Below, piece after piece: positions 37,681 to 47,835 of a DNA stretch of 64,000 bases. The notes below the pieces were generated by a model that saw nothing but the letters and a program-made list of their open reading frames with translations, made no database searches and was not told the origin of the DNA. Source of the stretch: Tomocerus qinae (taxonomy: Eukaryota; Arthropoda; Collembola; Entomobryomorpha; Tomoceridae); the NCBI GenBank assembly GCA_020055645.1, contig CM034548.1, forward strand, positions 26,958,201 to 27,022,200. Direction: 5' to 3'. Both the position numbers and the translations under genes were made by a program. Within the stretch, counting starts at the first letter, position 1. Each line of letters opens with the position of its first letter.

Positions 37681-39573
37681 TTCTTTTCCACTTTCTCCCG
37701 CAAATTGTATTCTCCGCTCCTTCTTGGGTTATGTGAGTAGAAGGATTTTTACTTAAAAATCTAGATTGCTTCCTGTAGCATAATCTATAAAAATATTGAG
37801 TCGTGATAACTTCATCACATTTCCTAGGTGTCTATTCCTTATAGAATGTCTACATAGGTAGTCCAACTAGTTCGGATTGATTCGGCACGTCTGTAGGCTA
37901 AGCAACTTTGTGCGAAAGGATGTGAAGAGACTTTGCTAACAAAATTGAGCTGACTGTTGTACGCCAAAGTATGTGAAGGGCCTGTTATTTAGGGAGTAGG
38001 AAAGGAAGGAACTAATGAGGGCCACTGTGTACTTTCACACAACACATTGTGAAAAGGGATATAAAGTAAGGAAGGACTCAATCGAAAAGAAATTCGAATT
38101 TGCTTGGCTGGATTCAAGTGAGCGAAATGACATGCCAATGCAAGGATCTTCAGGGACTCTCAATGGAGCCAATACGATTAGCCAGGTACCTTACTTTGTG
38201 GTTGCCTACTCACTGTACTATACAGTTATTTAAGTACTCCTCTGCTTATATTGCATAATATATATAGCAACAGTGAGTAAAGTATACAGGGCTTTGTAGA
38301 GCCTACTTTAGTTACGGATCAGTACCTCTGCTGGTATTCATCTATGTACTCTCTACTCTATTCAACGTACTCTACATCTACGTTTGTAGTTTGTATTCTA
38401 TAGCAACAAGAAAGTGGAAAGGTGATTTAGTTCGGCCACAGATCCATGATTTTCAGTGACAAGACAAAGAAATAGGCTCAAACCATCGCCTATATATCGT
38501 ATTATTATGTTTACGACGTGTACCTTGTAGTTTTGTTTAGACAGACTAATACACCGATAAGCAGATGTGTTCGAAAAAGCCAAATAACAAACGTTCGCTG
38601 CTTGTTACAGCAAACACAAATAGTCATTTTATTTTGTTTCAAATGGGTGACACTAAATAAAAATAGTGTTCAATGAGGCAGTCAAATCTCCTTGTTAGCA
38701 AAGAAAACCCTCACATAGTCGTATTTGATATACAACAGTGTAGAGAATTAGGTGGCCTTTTCAGCAGCGTATCTTTTTGCCAGTATTGTGCAGTGGTTGA
38801 AACCACTAGTGGGAATAATGGTCAAAATGAAATTGGAAAGTGGTCAGAATATAATTTGGAGTAACGTGAAACTGCAATAAAGCCAAAAGAATTCTATTAA
38901 GCTACGCGCAGGTGTACACTTATATTTTGCAAGCACTTTTTATATTAGTGTAACAATGATTCATCTTGTAGTATTCAAAATTGAAATAAATGTCATAATT
39001 TATGACGGACACATTAAATAATAAATAAGACATCCACAGAGCAGTTTATTCTCGATTGACAAGAAAACTATTACGTTCTTTCTATGAATTGTTTTCATAT
39101 AAAATCGGGTTTTCACCACTCCCAACTAGCACCTCTTGTTCATTATTGCCATTATTTGGGCATAGTGTATATGCTAATAAATTAGAACACCATTCCAATT
39201 ACTTTACATCCACTGATGGACGACGTCAGGTACCAGTGTAATATACTGAAGATTTTCTTTGTTAGTTTTGTTACAATATCCATATATAAAAGTATAAGCC
39301 AAAAAGTTTCCTATGTTGTTTATCTGTTTGGACGGGCATCGCCACCAGACATGATGGGGGATGCAGCCTACCCTAAAACGGATTAAATATCAACTATTTT
39401 CCAAAGAGAGTAAAAATCTTGAAAATATCCAATTACGATTTAGAATTATTTAGTGCTCCTCACTTCGATCAAATTCCTGGATACGTGCCTAATGGCCACA
39501 ATATCCAATACGCATGATTATGATGGACATGGATGCTTACCTTTCGAAATTTAGTCACTCGAAATACTGAGGA

Positions 39574-39583
39574 GGGGGGGGGG
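39574..39583 (+). repeat. G10 homopolymer in a purine run
   Basis: Ten consecutive G after GAGGA. Such runs are rare in AT-rich DNA and prone to assembly and sequencing length errors. It sits about 100 bp before the palindrome-rich island. Confidence 0.8.
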
Positions 39584-39678
39584 TACTATCCATATTATAA
39601 TCCTGGACTTGATAAAGCAACAAATTAACATACATATATATCTATATATGTATAGTACTGTCATTTAATAATTAGACG

Positions 39679-39741
39679 AAAAAAATGCTGCACCTCATTT
39701 TAGCCTAGATTAACATGGAGCCTGGGGCGCAGCATTTTTTT
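39679..39741. repeat. hairpin with perfect 13-bp arms
   Basis: AAAAAAATGCTGC (39679-39691) pairs exactly with GCAGCATTTTTTT (39729-39741). After one mismatch, the stem can extend through CCTC paired with GGGG (one wobble), leaving a loop of about 28 nt. Size and shape overlap those of a miniature transposon end pair or a small hairpin RNA. The A-run/T-run arms favour the first or simple sequence decay. No known miRNA seed is recognised. Confidence 0.5.
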
Positions 39742-39918
39742 TCTTCCAGGTTTAAAAAATCTCGAGAGTATGTATATATTGGTAGAGCGATCGTAAAAGG
39801 AAAATGCATATTACAAAAAAGTGAACTATACTCTCTGGGTTAGTGTTACCATATATAATTTTTCAAATTTAACCATAATGTTAACACGTAAACCTTTCGA
39901 AATTCTAAAGCAGCTCTG

Positions 39919-39955
39919 GTGACCTAGTTTAATATTAAAAAAACTAGTCGGTCAC
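39919..39955. repeat. interrupted inverted repeat (GTGACC-TAGTTT / AAACTA-GTC-GGTCAC)
   Basis: The arms pair over 6+6 bp with a 3-nt bulge. It is one of a run of palindromes between 39.68 and 41.88 kb. Confidence 0.5.
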
Positions 39956-40139
39956 AGGACCAAAGCCTTGTTATAAATAAACTAGTGTGTATTCCGGGGG
40001 CAATATTGTACGATGAGACGAAAGTATTTCAGATGCATAACTTTTTCTAATTGAACTTTTCATGGTTTCTCATTTGGTTGGTCGGCGTCGGAGGTAGAGA
40101 TTTTACATTGATAGGTATAGGGACTTTTGTTTTAGAAAA

Positions 40140-40159
40140 CTGTCCGTATCTCCGGACAG
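40140..40159. repeat. 7-bp stem, 6-nt loop palindrome (CTGTCCG/CGGACAG)
   Basis: A perfect GC-rich stem in AT-rich DNA, within the palindrome-rich island. No partner gene. Confidence 0.55.
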
Positions 40160-40501
40160 GGAGGAGGTACTTGGCAAGTGTATTGTCTTGTACCATAATT
40201 TCAACAATGTAAATGACTAAATTTTAAATTTTCCCGCACATGAAATAATAGGAGCCTTAAGTGAACCGAAAGATGGAAATATTTGCATACAGAACGCATG
40301 AACTTACAAACGCAAATATACGGACTTGTTGGGATTTACCACATTTAGATAACGTTTAAGATTGGGTTCTGCTTAGCTGTGGTATCGTTATCAGAGCAGC
40401 AAATTAACACACGGAGATATAAACAAACATACCTGCGGAATTTTTCATTGCGCAACTCGAACAACACGATCATACTATAGAGTGATAATATTAACATGAA
40501 G

Positions 40502-40572
40502 TCACATTTTGTAATTTATAAATTTAAAATTAATGAACCTCTGACGTGGGTTACAAGAAATTCTACCATTTT
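40502..40572 (+). repeat. diverged direct repeat, copy A (71 bp)
   Basis: It aligns with 41007-41077 at about three quarters identity by eye, with shared blocks TCACATT, TGTAATTTATA, AACC, TGGGT and CAAGAAAT. Similarity appears to extend weakly upstream (CGGAATTTTTC and CAACAC-ATCATA-type blocks near 40436 and 40463), with an indel. Both copies keep a pairing AACC...GGTT around the middle. This suggests two copies of one element or an old local duplication 505 bp apart. Confidence 0.65.
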
Positions 40573-40669
40573 GATTTTTGATGATATTAGGTTTAGCGTT
40601 GTTGAGGATAGGTGTCATAGTCTTTGAGGTAGGAGGGTTAACCTGCCGTAACCCCTAAACGTGGCTAAG

Positions 40670-40689
40670 CCTAACCTAACCTAACCTAA
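40670..40689 (-). repeat. interstitial telomere-like repeat (CCTAA)4 = (TTAGG)4
   Basis: Four perfect units of CCTAA, preceded by a degenerate CTAAG. TTAGG is the ancestral telomere repeat of arthropods. A short internal block can arise from telomerase repair of a break or from a transposon that carries it. It lies between repeat copies A and B. A second short block, (CCTAA)2, is at 42911-42920. Confidence 0.7.
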
Positions 40690-40850
40690 ACTGAAATAAT
40701 TCTACTCATGTAAATGTATACTCCCAGCGGCAAATCTACCTAATAGTCTCGTCTTTGAGACGACCTTATGAATGGTGTAAGGCTTGTCTAATTGTCAATG
40801 TACCTACACGGCAAGTATTTATTTCAGGGTTCGACAGTTAATGGATCAAG

Positions 40851-40878
40851 TCGTCATAAACGACGCCCTTTATGACGA
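40851..40878. repeat. hairpin with perfect 10-bp arms, overlapping a second possible stem
   Basis: TCGTCATAAA (40851-40860) pairs with TTTATGACGA (40869-40878) across an 8-nt loop. Part of the loop (CGCCCT, 40865-40870, including two arm bases) can instead pair with AGGGCG (40882-40887), so the two stems are mutually exclusive. The left arm resembles the ATCATAAGCGAC motif family found 350 bp downstream. Confidence 0.55.
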
Positions 40879-41006
40879 AGTAGGGCGCTGTGCTATATGT
40901 CTGGGTCCTCTGGGACCACAGTACGGATTTTTTTCCTAGGCAACACATCATAGTGTATAGATAAAGGATATAAACGGGACCCTTATAAAGTAGTATTCGA
41001 CTAGAA

Positions 41007-41077
41007 TCACATTGTGTAATTTATAATTTCAAAATGAGTCAACCCAAGACTTGGGTCGCAAGAAATGACGTCATTTT
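41007..41077 (+). repeat. diverged direct repeat, copy B (71 bp), carrying two perfect palindromes
   Basis: Partner of copy A. Copy B contains ACCCAAG-A-CTTGGGT (41042-41056), a perfect 7-bp-arm palindrome, and AAATGACGTCATTT (41063-41076), a perfect 14-bp palindrome centred on TGACGTCA. Copy A lacks the second and has only a weaker form of the first. Confidence 0.65.
41063..41076. promoter_or_regulatory. CRE-like palindrome (TGACGTCA core)
   Basis: TGACGTCA is the consensus full site for CREB/ATF bZIP dimers. It lies within a repeat copy, not next to a gene, so regulatory function is doubtful; it may simply be part of the repeat's palindromic design. Confidence 0.25.
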
Positions 41078-41207
41078 AGCAGTGGGTGGAAAAGGTAAAA
41101 TATTGTTATGTCAGTTGATATTGCTTGAAATAAGCTTTCGAACGGTATACGACTTGCTAATAATAGCTACATGGAAAGCAATTCTTTTAAGATGTGAAAG
41201 TTGAGCG

Positions 41208-41290
41208 CCATATCATCATAAGCGACACTTTTTAAAATGAATTGGGGCCATTTTATCATAAGTGACAAAGGCCATTTTATCATAAGCGAC
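41208..41290 (+). repeat. three direct copies of a CCATTTTATCATAAGYGAC motif
   Basis: Copies lie at 41208-41226 (CCATATCATCATAAGCGAC), 41248-41266 and 41272-41290. The last two are in a 24-bp tandem period and differ by one base (AAGTGAC versus AAGCGAC). The inverse orientation occurs at 41628-41649. Confidence 0.65.
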
Positions 41291-41627
41291 TATTTGGATT
41301 TTAAAGTATTTTCCTTATTTCTTCCGTACTGTGTTGAAAGTTTAGACTTTAAATAATGCAGTATATAGGTATTTAGCCTAGGTATTTTTTATATAACCCA
41401 TATTGACATAGGTTGTTGTTTGACTAAATTATAGACGTAATTGTAATTAAAGGTCTATTTGCACATATGATACACTACGCTTTTGACATGTATAAAAATC
41501 TGAAAGTCATTTTCATTGTAATCCATTACGCTTGGAAAATTAAAAGACATCTCCAGCAATTGGAATTTTAAGGTTTGAACAATTTATGCACAGTTTAAGG
41601 ATATCTTACAGTGATTATAAGAAAATT

Positions 41628-41690
41628 GTCACTTATGATCATATGGTCCGAAGTGGCTTATTATTCCACCAAGTGTCATTTATGATTACA
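41628..41690 (-). repeat. inverted copies of the ATCATAAGTGAC motif
   Basis: GTCACTTATGATCATATGGTCC (split: GTCACTTATGAT at 41628-41639, then CATATGGTCC) is the reverse complement of the 41.2-kb motif with few changes, and a weaker copy GTCATTTATGATTACA follows at 41675-41690. With the direct copies at 41208-41290 this frames a segment of about 480 bp with sub-terminal inverted repeats, as in many non-autonomous DNA transposons. No transposase frame lies inside. Confidence 0.5.
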
Positions 41691-41853
41691 TATTGTCTCA
41701 ACAAAAATTAAATACTTCCAGCGTAACTACATTAGGCTTTCATCAATGGAAAGATCGTTTCAAGGACTGCTAAATGATATTTTCAACGCAAAATTGGCAG
41801 ACTTTCGTCAAGCTTAATATAATGTTTACTAAAGAAAATGTAATTTTAGAAGG

Positions 41854-41880
41854 CTATTGAGATTACCGTAATCTCAATAG
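41854..41880. repeat. 27-bp near-perfect palindrome (13-bp arms, 1-bp centre)
   Basis: CTATTGAGATTAC and its exact reverse complement GTAATCTCAATAG are separated by a single C. Pairing can extend outward through a G-T wobble and three further pairs (41850-41884). It is the longest gap-free palindrome I found in the window. Confidence 0.75.
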
Positions 41881-42910
41881 TCTTGTAGTGTTTAATGCCT
41901 TAGCCAAGACCTAAAACAAAGCCATGATAAATGAGTTTTGACGATTTCTTAACTTTACTTACTAACAGCTTTTGTTAACCAATAATTGTGTAGTTTACCA
42001 ATTTGTAATATTTAGGCTAAAAGTGTGAGCTGTAGGTAAAACTAAAAAATAATTGGTATTATTATACACACTGTAATAGAAATTTATGTTGTAATGTCAG
42101 CAAAATCAACACTAATAAATTATATAAAAACACCTCTGGCCAGTTGTACATAATAACTTAGCTCACAATTAAATAGCTGTAATTTAAAATTATTAAAATT
42201 ATAAGCATTACATATTTTTCATCAATCAGATTTTATTCGATTTACTTCATGACATTATAATTTTTTTGGTATCAATGCCATTTAATTACAAAGTTAATCG
42301 TATTCCGCTACTGATGTTACAAATTTGGAAACATTTTTTTGACTGCTTGATGAATGGTTTATGGTAGATAAATGATAAATGGACAGTTTTTGACCCCGTC
42401 CTCAGAAATTATTTGGTATTTTGTTACTTATATTGCCAGTAAGTTAAAACTCTGTTTTAAAGTTTTAAATCCATTTAAATGACAGACACCGTTCGATATA
42501 TTCCAAAATTGGATGAATGCAAGTAATTTTATTTATAAATTACTTCGCATAGAAAATCGGTGCAATAAACTTTGTCTGTAGTGTGTACAAGCATGTCACA
42601 CAGATGAATCTGCTTCAGTTGGACATGTAGGGCACAATGATGAGAAGTTGATAGTGTTCCTTCAATGGAACATAATGCATACAAAGAAAAGCAAAAGCAG
42701 AGAAAAGAGAAAGCCAGTGTCGGTCGAGTCAATCGACTTCATTCCCAGCAAAGGAAAAGTAAATGGGGGGATATGGAAAGGGGAACTAACGATGCTAATA
42801 AACTCTTCTCCATGCCGAAATCTCTTGTGAGTTTTTACATGAAAGAGCTCCAACAAAAAGTCTAGTCCGTCCGGCACGACTTTCTCTCTCATGGACTGCC
42901 TCACCTATCA

Positions 42911-42920
42911 CCTAACCTAA
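42911..42920 (-). repeat. (CCTAA)2
   Basis: Two telomere-like units, recorded only because of the (CCTAA)4 block 2.2 kb upstream; alone this is at chance level. Confidence 0.3.
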
Positions 42921-44219
42921 ACGTTAATACTTGTTTAAATCCTTCAAAATAAAATCTATATAAGTTCCACAGAATATTACTGCTTATTACCATTTGGTGG
43001 ATACACATAAGGATTGTTTAACATTCCTTTTATTGAGTCCACTATTACTGTATCACATACATGCAAAACCACAAGGGCCACAACTAACGTCGTGTCAAAA
43101 AATACTATAATACGGAAAACACGTATGTCACGAAGTATCTAATCCATTTTCTTTTAAATATTTAAAAAAAATGTTGTTGAACTACACTCCTAGTCTTTAC
43201 AGTTTTATAAATTATTATACGGTGATTATTATATTTATTATATCATTTGCCATTACATGATTGTATTTTGATTTGCATTTGCAAGCTTTGTATATTACTT
43301 TAAAAGTCCCCTCCCAAAAATAGTTTAAAATTTATCATCAGATAAGATTGAATGAAAAATGCTAACTTCCGTTTCTAAAACCTTTTCACCAAATTAAAAA
43401 AGCAACGTTATTATATACCATTATATGTAGTACAAAAATGGAAACACGGGTTTTATCACGACCCAAATCGTTTCACTTGCACAGCTTTCTTTTATACATT
43501 TGGTACATAGTATTATAGTATCAAGGAAATAATACCTACCTTTCAAAATAACACATCGAAAATAACAAAAAAATCAAGCTTTCGCTTCGTGTGTACTTAT
43601 TGGCTAAGAAATGCACGTATGTATCGGTCTTGTACTATTTAGTTTCTTAGTGCTCTGTTAGTTTCACTTTTGTGTGAGAGTAGATTTGTTGTGCGATGAA
43701 AGACAAAAGAAACTGATCTAGAGAAAACTCTTTTGACTTTTACTCGTGGTAGTTTCTTCTCATTCCTCATGCTCACCGTACATTCAATTCCTGAGAGGTT
43801 CTCTAAAAGAAGTCCAAGTCTATCTTCCCATTAGTAATACATTGAATTATCCTCATCCCTCATCGATCCTCAAATTAATTACTCTGCTCACTTGCTCCGT
43901 CCTTAATCTTAACCCAACATCTGTGCTCCGCTTTACTTATTTCTCCAATTCTCTTTCCTTCACTCTGTATTAAGAGTTGAAGGAAAGACTCGAGTTCTAA
44001 ATCTTCTTCTGTAATCATCGAAGAATATAACGTCTTCAAGCAAAATTTCTGTGTAGAAATAAGTAGTCTGTAGTGTTTCTCTGTATGTACGAGCTTCAAA
44101 TAATTTTCGTTGGGCACCACCCGCTTCTGATAGTATTAGTGTCGTCTGGGGAGATGAGTCGCTGCATTCTTATCTCTGTTAAGGTAGCATTCCTACTGTA
44201 GTAATATGACAGCTAGTTA

Positions 44220-44540
44220 ATGTCATCTGAAGTACAGAAAATCCAAATAAGTATCGGTTCTACAAATACTTCCTTAAGAACACATAATATAGAGGACATA
44301 CACGATCTGCAGAATCCAGACATCGGCAGCATTTATCTCACTTCATCTTTTCAGATGCGTGTTTGTCTCAGTCACTATGCTCTTTATACAGGGTTAAGCC
44401 AAGCAGACTCCGGGGTTAACAAACATCTCCACATAAATTATCCTCCTGGATTTGTTTTATGGAATTCTGGCAAAATTGTTCCTACTAATACAGCAGTTCG
44501 TCTCTACAACTGCCACTACAAATATTACATTCTTTACTGA
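44220..44540 (+). other. unrecognised 106-codon open frame starting at a true ATG
   Basis: The frame uses a varied set of codons (CAG, GAC, ATC, GGC and CTC appear among AT-rich ones) and would encode a soluble product with an NYPPGF-VLWNSGK segment near residues 73-85. I recognise no family and see no membrane segment. A minus-strand 81-codon frame (43875-44120) and this plus-strand frame lie back to back about 100 bp apart, but I see no promoter. A frame of this length is expected several times by chance in 64 kb of this composition. Confidence 0.1.
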
Positions 44541-46640
44541 CTATTCGTTTCAGCAGCACTAAAATTATTTTGAATCGATTTATGATTTTACTCAACCTAG
44601 TACCATACAGTTAATAGTTAAATCCCTTTTGGTAAACTAAATTATAATTAAGCTTTCTTTTGTAAATCAAAAATTCAAAATTCAAAAATTTACCCGCAAA
44701 CTTTTCTTGAGACGGACAAGCTGTCTAAGATTCCAGTGATGAGATTCCAGTTCAATTTCACGTTTACTTCTTCACTGCACCAAATGGAGGCCACTTTTTC
44801 TACATTTTCCACGCCAATACAATAGTTCATTAGAAAAATGTATATTATTTCCGAAGTAATATCTTTTGATTGTATTGATTATTGAATTATTCATTACTAA
44901 GAGATTCACTGTAGTTATACAACAAAAAGTTATGCTATGATGATATAAACATAAATGTCGTGTAGACAATGTAATGCGTATTGACTACTGAGAATGAAAC
45001 AAGGAAGTAAATTGGATAGAGTAAACTGTCAAGAAGAACAATGATATTTCCGCCAGTGTAATTTGCTTTTATCTATTAGAAATCAAAGAATACATGTTGA
45101 AACAAAAGTTGTCCAACTATAAATGATAATAACAAAGTTCTAGTTTGCATCTCTAAAAGTTGTTTTCTTGATGCCGACTTGCTGTTTGTTTCTTAATACT
45201 CTTACTTCCATTTAAAGTAGAGTTTCTGTTGATGCTTTGAATTTGCTAAATGAAAATTCTAGGAAAATGTTTGACTTAAGTCCGCATATGAAAATTACAT
45301 CCGTTGAAGTTTGACTTCCTGCTAAAGTATTAAATTCCCTCGACTCAGTGACGAATGTAACAAAAATACTATACCCTCAAGCTATTACCATTTATTTAAA
45401 TAATAAAATAACAAAGCCATTGTTCTTCCGAGTAAAATTTTCATCTCTAGTACTATGGGATCAAAACTGTTCTTTTACTTTCACCGTTCAACTCTATGAT
45501 AAGAATATTCATAAAAATACTTCGGATAACCGTATAAAATTCTTCAGCTAAAACATCTACGTAAATAGTTTTAGTAATGGTAATATAATTTAAGTAGGGT
45601 AGGTATTTTATCAATATTTCAACATTAGAGTTTTATTTCCTAACATTTTTAATTTATAGATATTTATTAGATCCTTGTCAATAAACTATGTAAATTTTAA
45701 ATGAAAAAGTTATAGTTTTAAGGCCAATCCCTAAAGAATTGAAAGCGTATGAAGAAATGATAATTTAATATACGATTCCATCAAGAAGGAGTTCGATGAT
45801 CACTGGAATTAACTGTCTTAGTGTCCCAGGCCACAACTGATGTCTACAGAACGTTGTATGCATAAAAGTACAACATTCCTTATCTGGTAATCTTTTTTTA
45901 TGAATTAATTTTAACGCTTATAAAATAAGAAAAGGAAAGCGTTTCCACTTATAAATAACAGGATTCCATTCCATATTTTAGAACTTTTATTCTGTATTTC
46001 TTAACATCTTAACATGTACCTACTGTATTTGAAGCTATCGTCCAACCAAAGAGTCTCTTGAAACGCAGACTTAAGTAGTATATTCACGCTGTAGTATTAA
46101 ATAAATTACTAATTGTAAGAAAGCATAAATATTAATAATAATGTAACAGTCATGTCATATTCGAGTCTATGCAAATGCCTTGCTCAGAAACGAGTGGGAA
46201 TTTTTATCTATTATGGTTTATACTTGAAGTACTTCTGTAGGTATAAGTACAAGTTCGCTGTTCTCGTTAACTTGACTCTGAGTGTGTACCTATTCCTCAC
46301 TGTGTATTGCGCCCCTCCTAGATTTCTTAAAAGCAACAGAAATATGTAAATTTTGAACCGGGATGCAAAACAAAACTTTGCAGTGACGTGAAGGAAAGCA
46401 ACTCACCATTTCAGTAGCATTTGCAAAAGCTGAGGGATTTCTCTATTATTAATAATAGAAAACTTAGCCATGAGTTACTCTTGCGACTAAGACGAGGAAC
46501 ATTGAGACGAGACAGTTTGTTATTTATTAAAAGTACAACCAACCGACGCACAAACTGGTAAAACAATGAAGAAATAGGGGCGAGAATTGCATGCATTGCA
46601 TCTCACTCCGAAACAATATTATATGCTATTACTTTAAATT

Positions 46641-46856
46641 TCAGTTCAAGACCATTAATATTTGTATACACTGACGGTATGTCTCAGCCACCTCCTTCGT
46701 CATCATTAGCAACATACCCGAGGAATTGTATTGTTTGTATTGCAGAAGTTGATCCAGAGGAGACGCAATATCTTTGTTGTCTCCAGCAGCCTCAGGCTTA
46801 TGTCCTTCCTTTCTCCCTTTCATACCAGCAGTAGACTCTTTAATGTTTACTGGCAA
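46641..46856 (-). other. unrecognised short frame with coding-like codon use (possible exon)
   Basis: About 71 codons from a non-ATG start, open back to an in-frame TAG 12-15 bases upstream. The minus-strand text has a purine-first codon rhythm (GAG, GCT, GGA, GAC, AAC, AAA, GAT) and encodes a polar, lysine/glutamate-rich N-terminal half followed by a more hydrophobic half. A GTATGT, a possible 5' splice site, lies inside at about 46715-46720 on the minus strand. No family is recognised, and the upstream acceptor is weak. It could be a lone exon, a decayed gene piece or chance. Confidence 0.1.
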
Positions 46857-47392
46857 TTTATACCTTAACTACTTAGAATTAATCACCAACTAAACTGTTC
46901 TGTCACTGCAGACACCTAGATATTTTAATGGAAAGCTCGTAGAAGTTCTCAAGTATTTAGCAGAATGGAAGAAAAATTCCTTAATGGAATCTAATTGTCT
47001 ATACCAAATATATATTCCCATTAGCCGAAGTACACTTACTTCTTCAATGATATAAAATCCTCTAAATTCTAACGTCTTACAAATACTGTTGCTCTACTTG
47101 CTTCAAAAGGTCTTAAATGTTTGTATTAACTTAAATATTTCTTAGCCAGGACACAATGCATTTATAATTTCACAATACACAATCGCTTCTAAGGAAAAAA
47201 TTTATGAGCTATTTTGCACTATCATTTTGTGGAAATGGGCTAAAATAGCTGTGTCAAGAAGTGCAATCAAGAGTATTTCATTGGTTAACCAGTAATAAGG
47301 TTTTGCTATGGTGTATGTCATACTGGACAATGTGATACATCTATGTATTTAGTTGAAAGTTGTATAAATATTAAATGCAATTAGCTAGCTAG

Positions 47393-47404
47393 CTCCAAGA
47401 CGCC
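47393..47404. repeat. (AGCT)3, self-complementary
   Basis: Three units, palindromic as a whole. A similar TTAGCTAGCTAG word is at about 55166. Confidence 0.6.
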
Positions 47405-47816
47405 CTTTTATTTTACACCATTGTGTTTTTAGTGAGAAAGGCATTGAAAGAAAATTCGGGTTTTAAGGTCGTGCCGTTTTTACGAGGACGGACAAGTAGA
47501 ATTGCCTGTGATTCAAGTTGACTCTGAGGTTGTTAGCTTGACATGGCCCTTTTTATTCTTCTCAAGTAGTGGTGATCTTCACAGCATGAATATAGACAAA
47601 TACAACCTAAATTTTGTTCCATTGCCAAGGAGGATTGGGGTTCAAAGGCTACAACATTATGTAGGTACACACGTTTTGTATAGAAAGCTTTAGCCTAGCA
47701 TGACTGCTCTACTAAACTCACTAAGTTAGGAAAATGAAGCATGTGAGAAAATACTGCAAAAGTGGAGACTATAAACTGAAGTATAGTACGTACAAGTCAT
47801 AAATGTTCATAATCTG

Positions 47817-47835
47817 TAATAATATAATATTATTA
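47817..47835. repeat. AT-only palindrome with 8-bp arms
   Basis: TAATAATA-TAA-TATTATTA. AT-only inverted repeats are common in this composition. Confidence 0.5.

Larger units (their letters stand above)
35140..39570. other. no gene recognised
   Basis: Short frames such as 38015-38233 (+) and 38673-38864 (+) begin at true ATGs and look mildly protein-like but are short (72 and 63 codons) and unrecognised. The terminal-repeat-like motif and hairpin listed separately are the only structures. Confidence 0.55.

Noticed and set aside
40624..40640. TGAGGTAGGAGGGTT, resembling let-7
   Set aside because: The seed-adjacent bases differ from the highly conserved let-7 sequence and the expected paired arm is missing.
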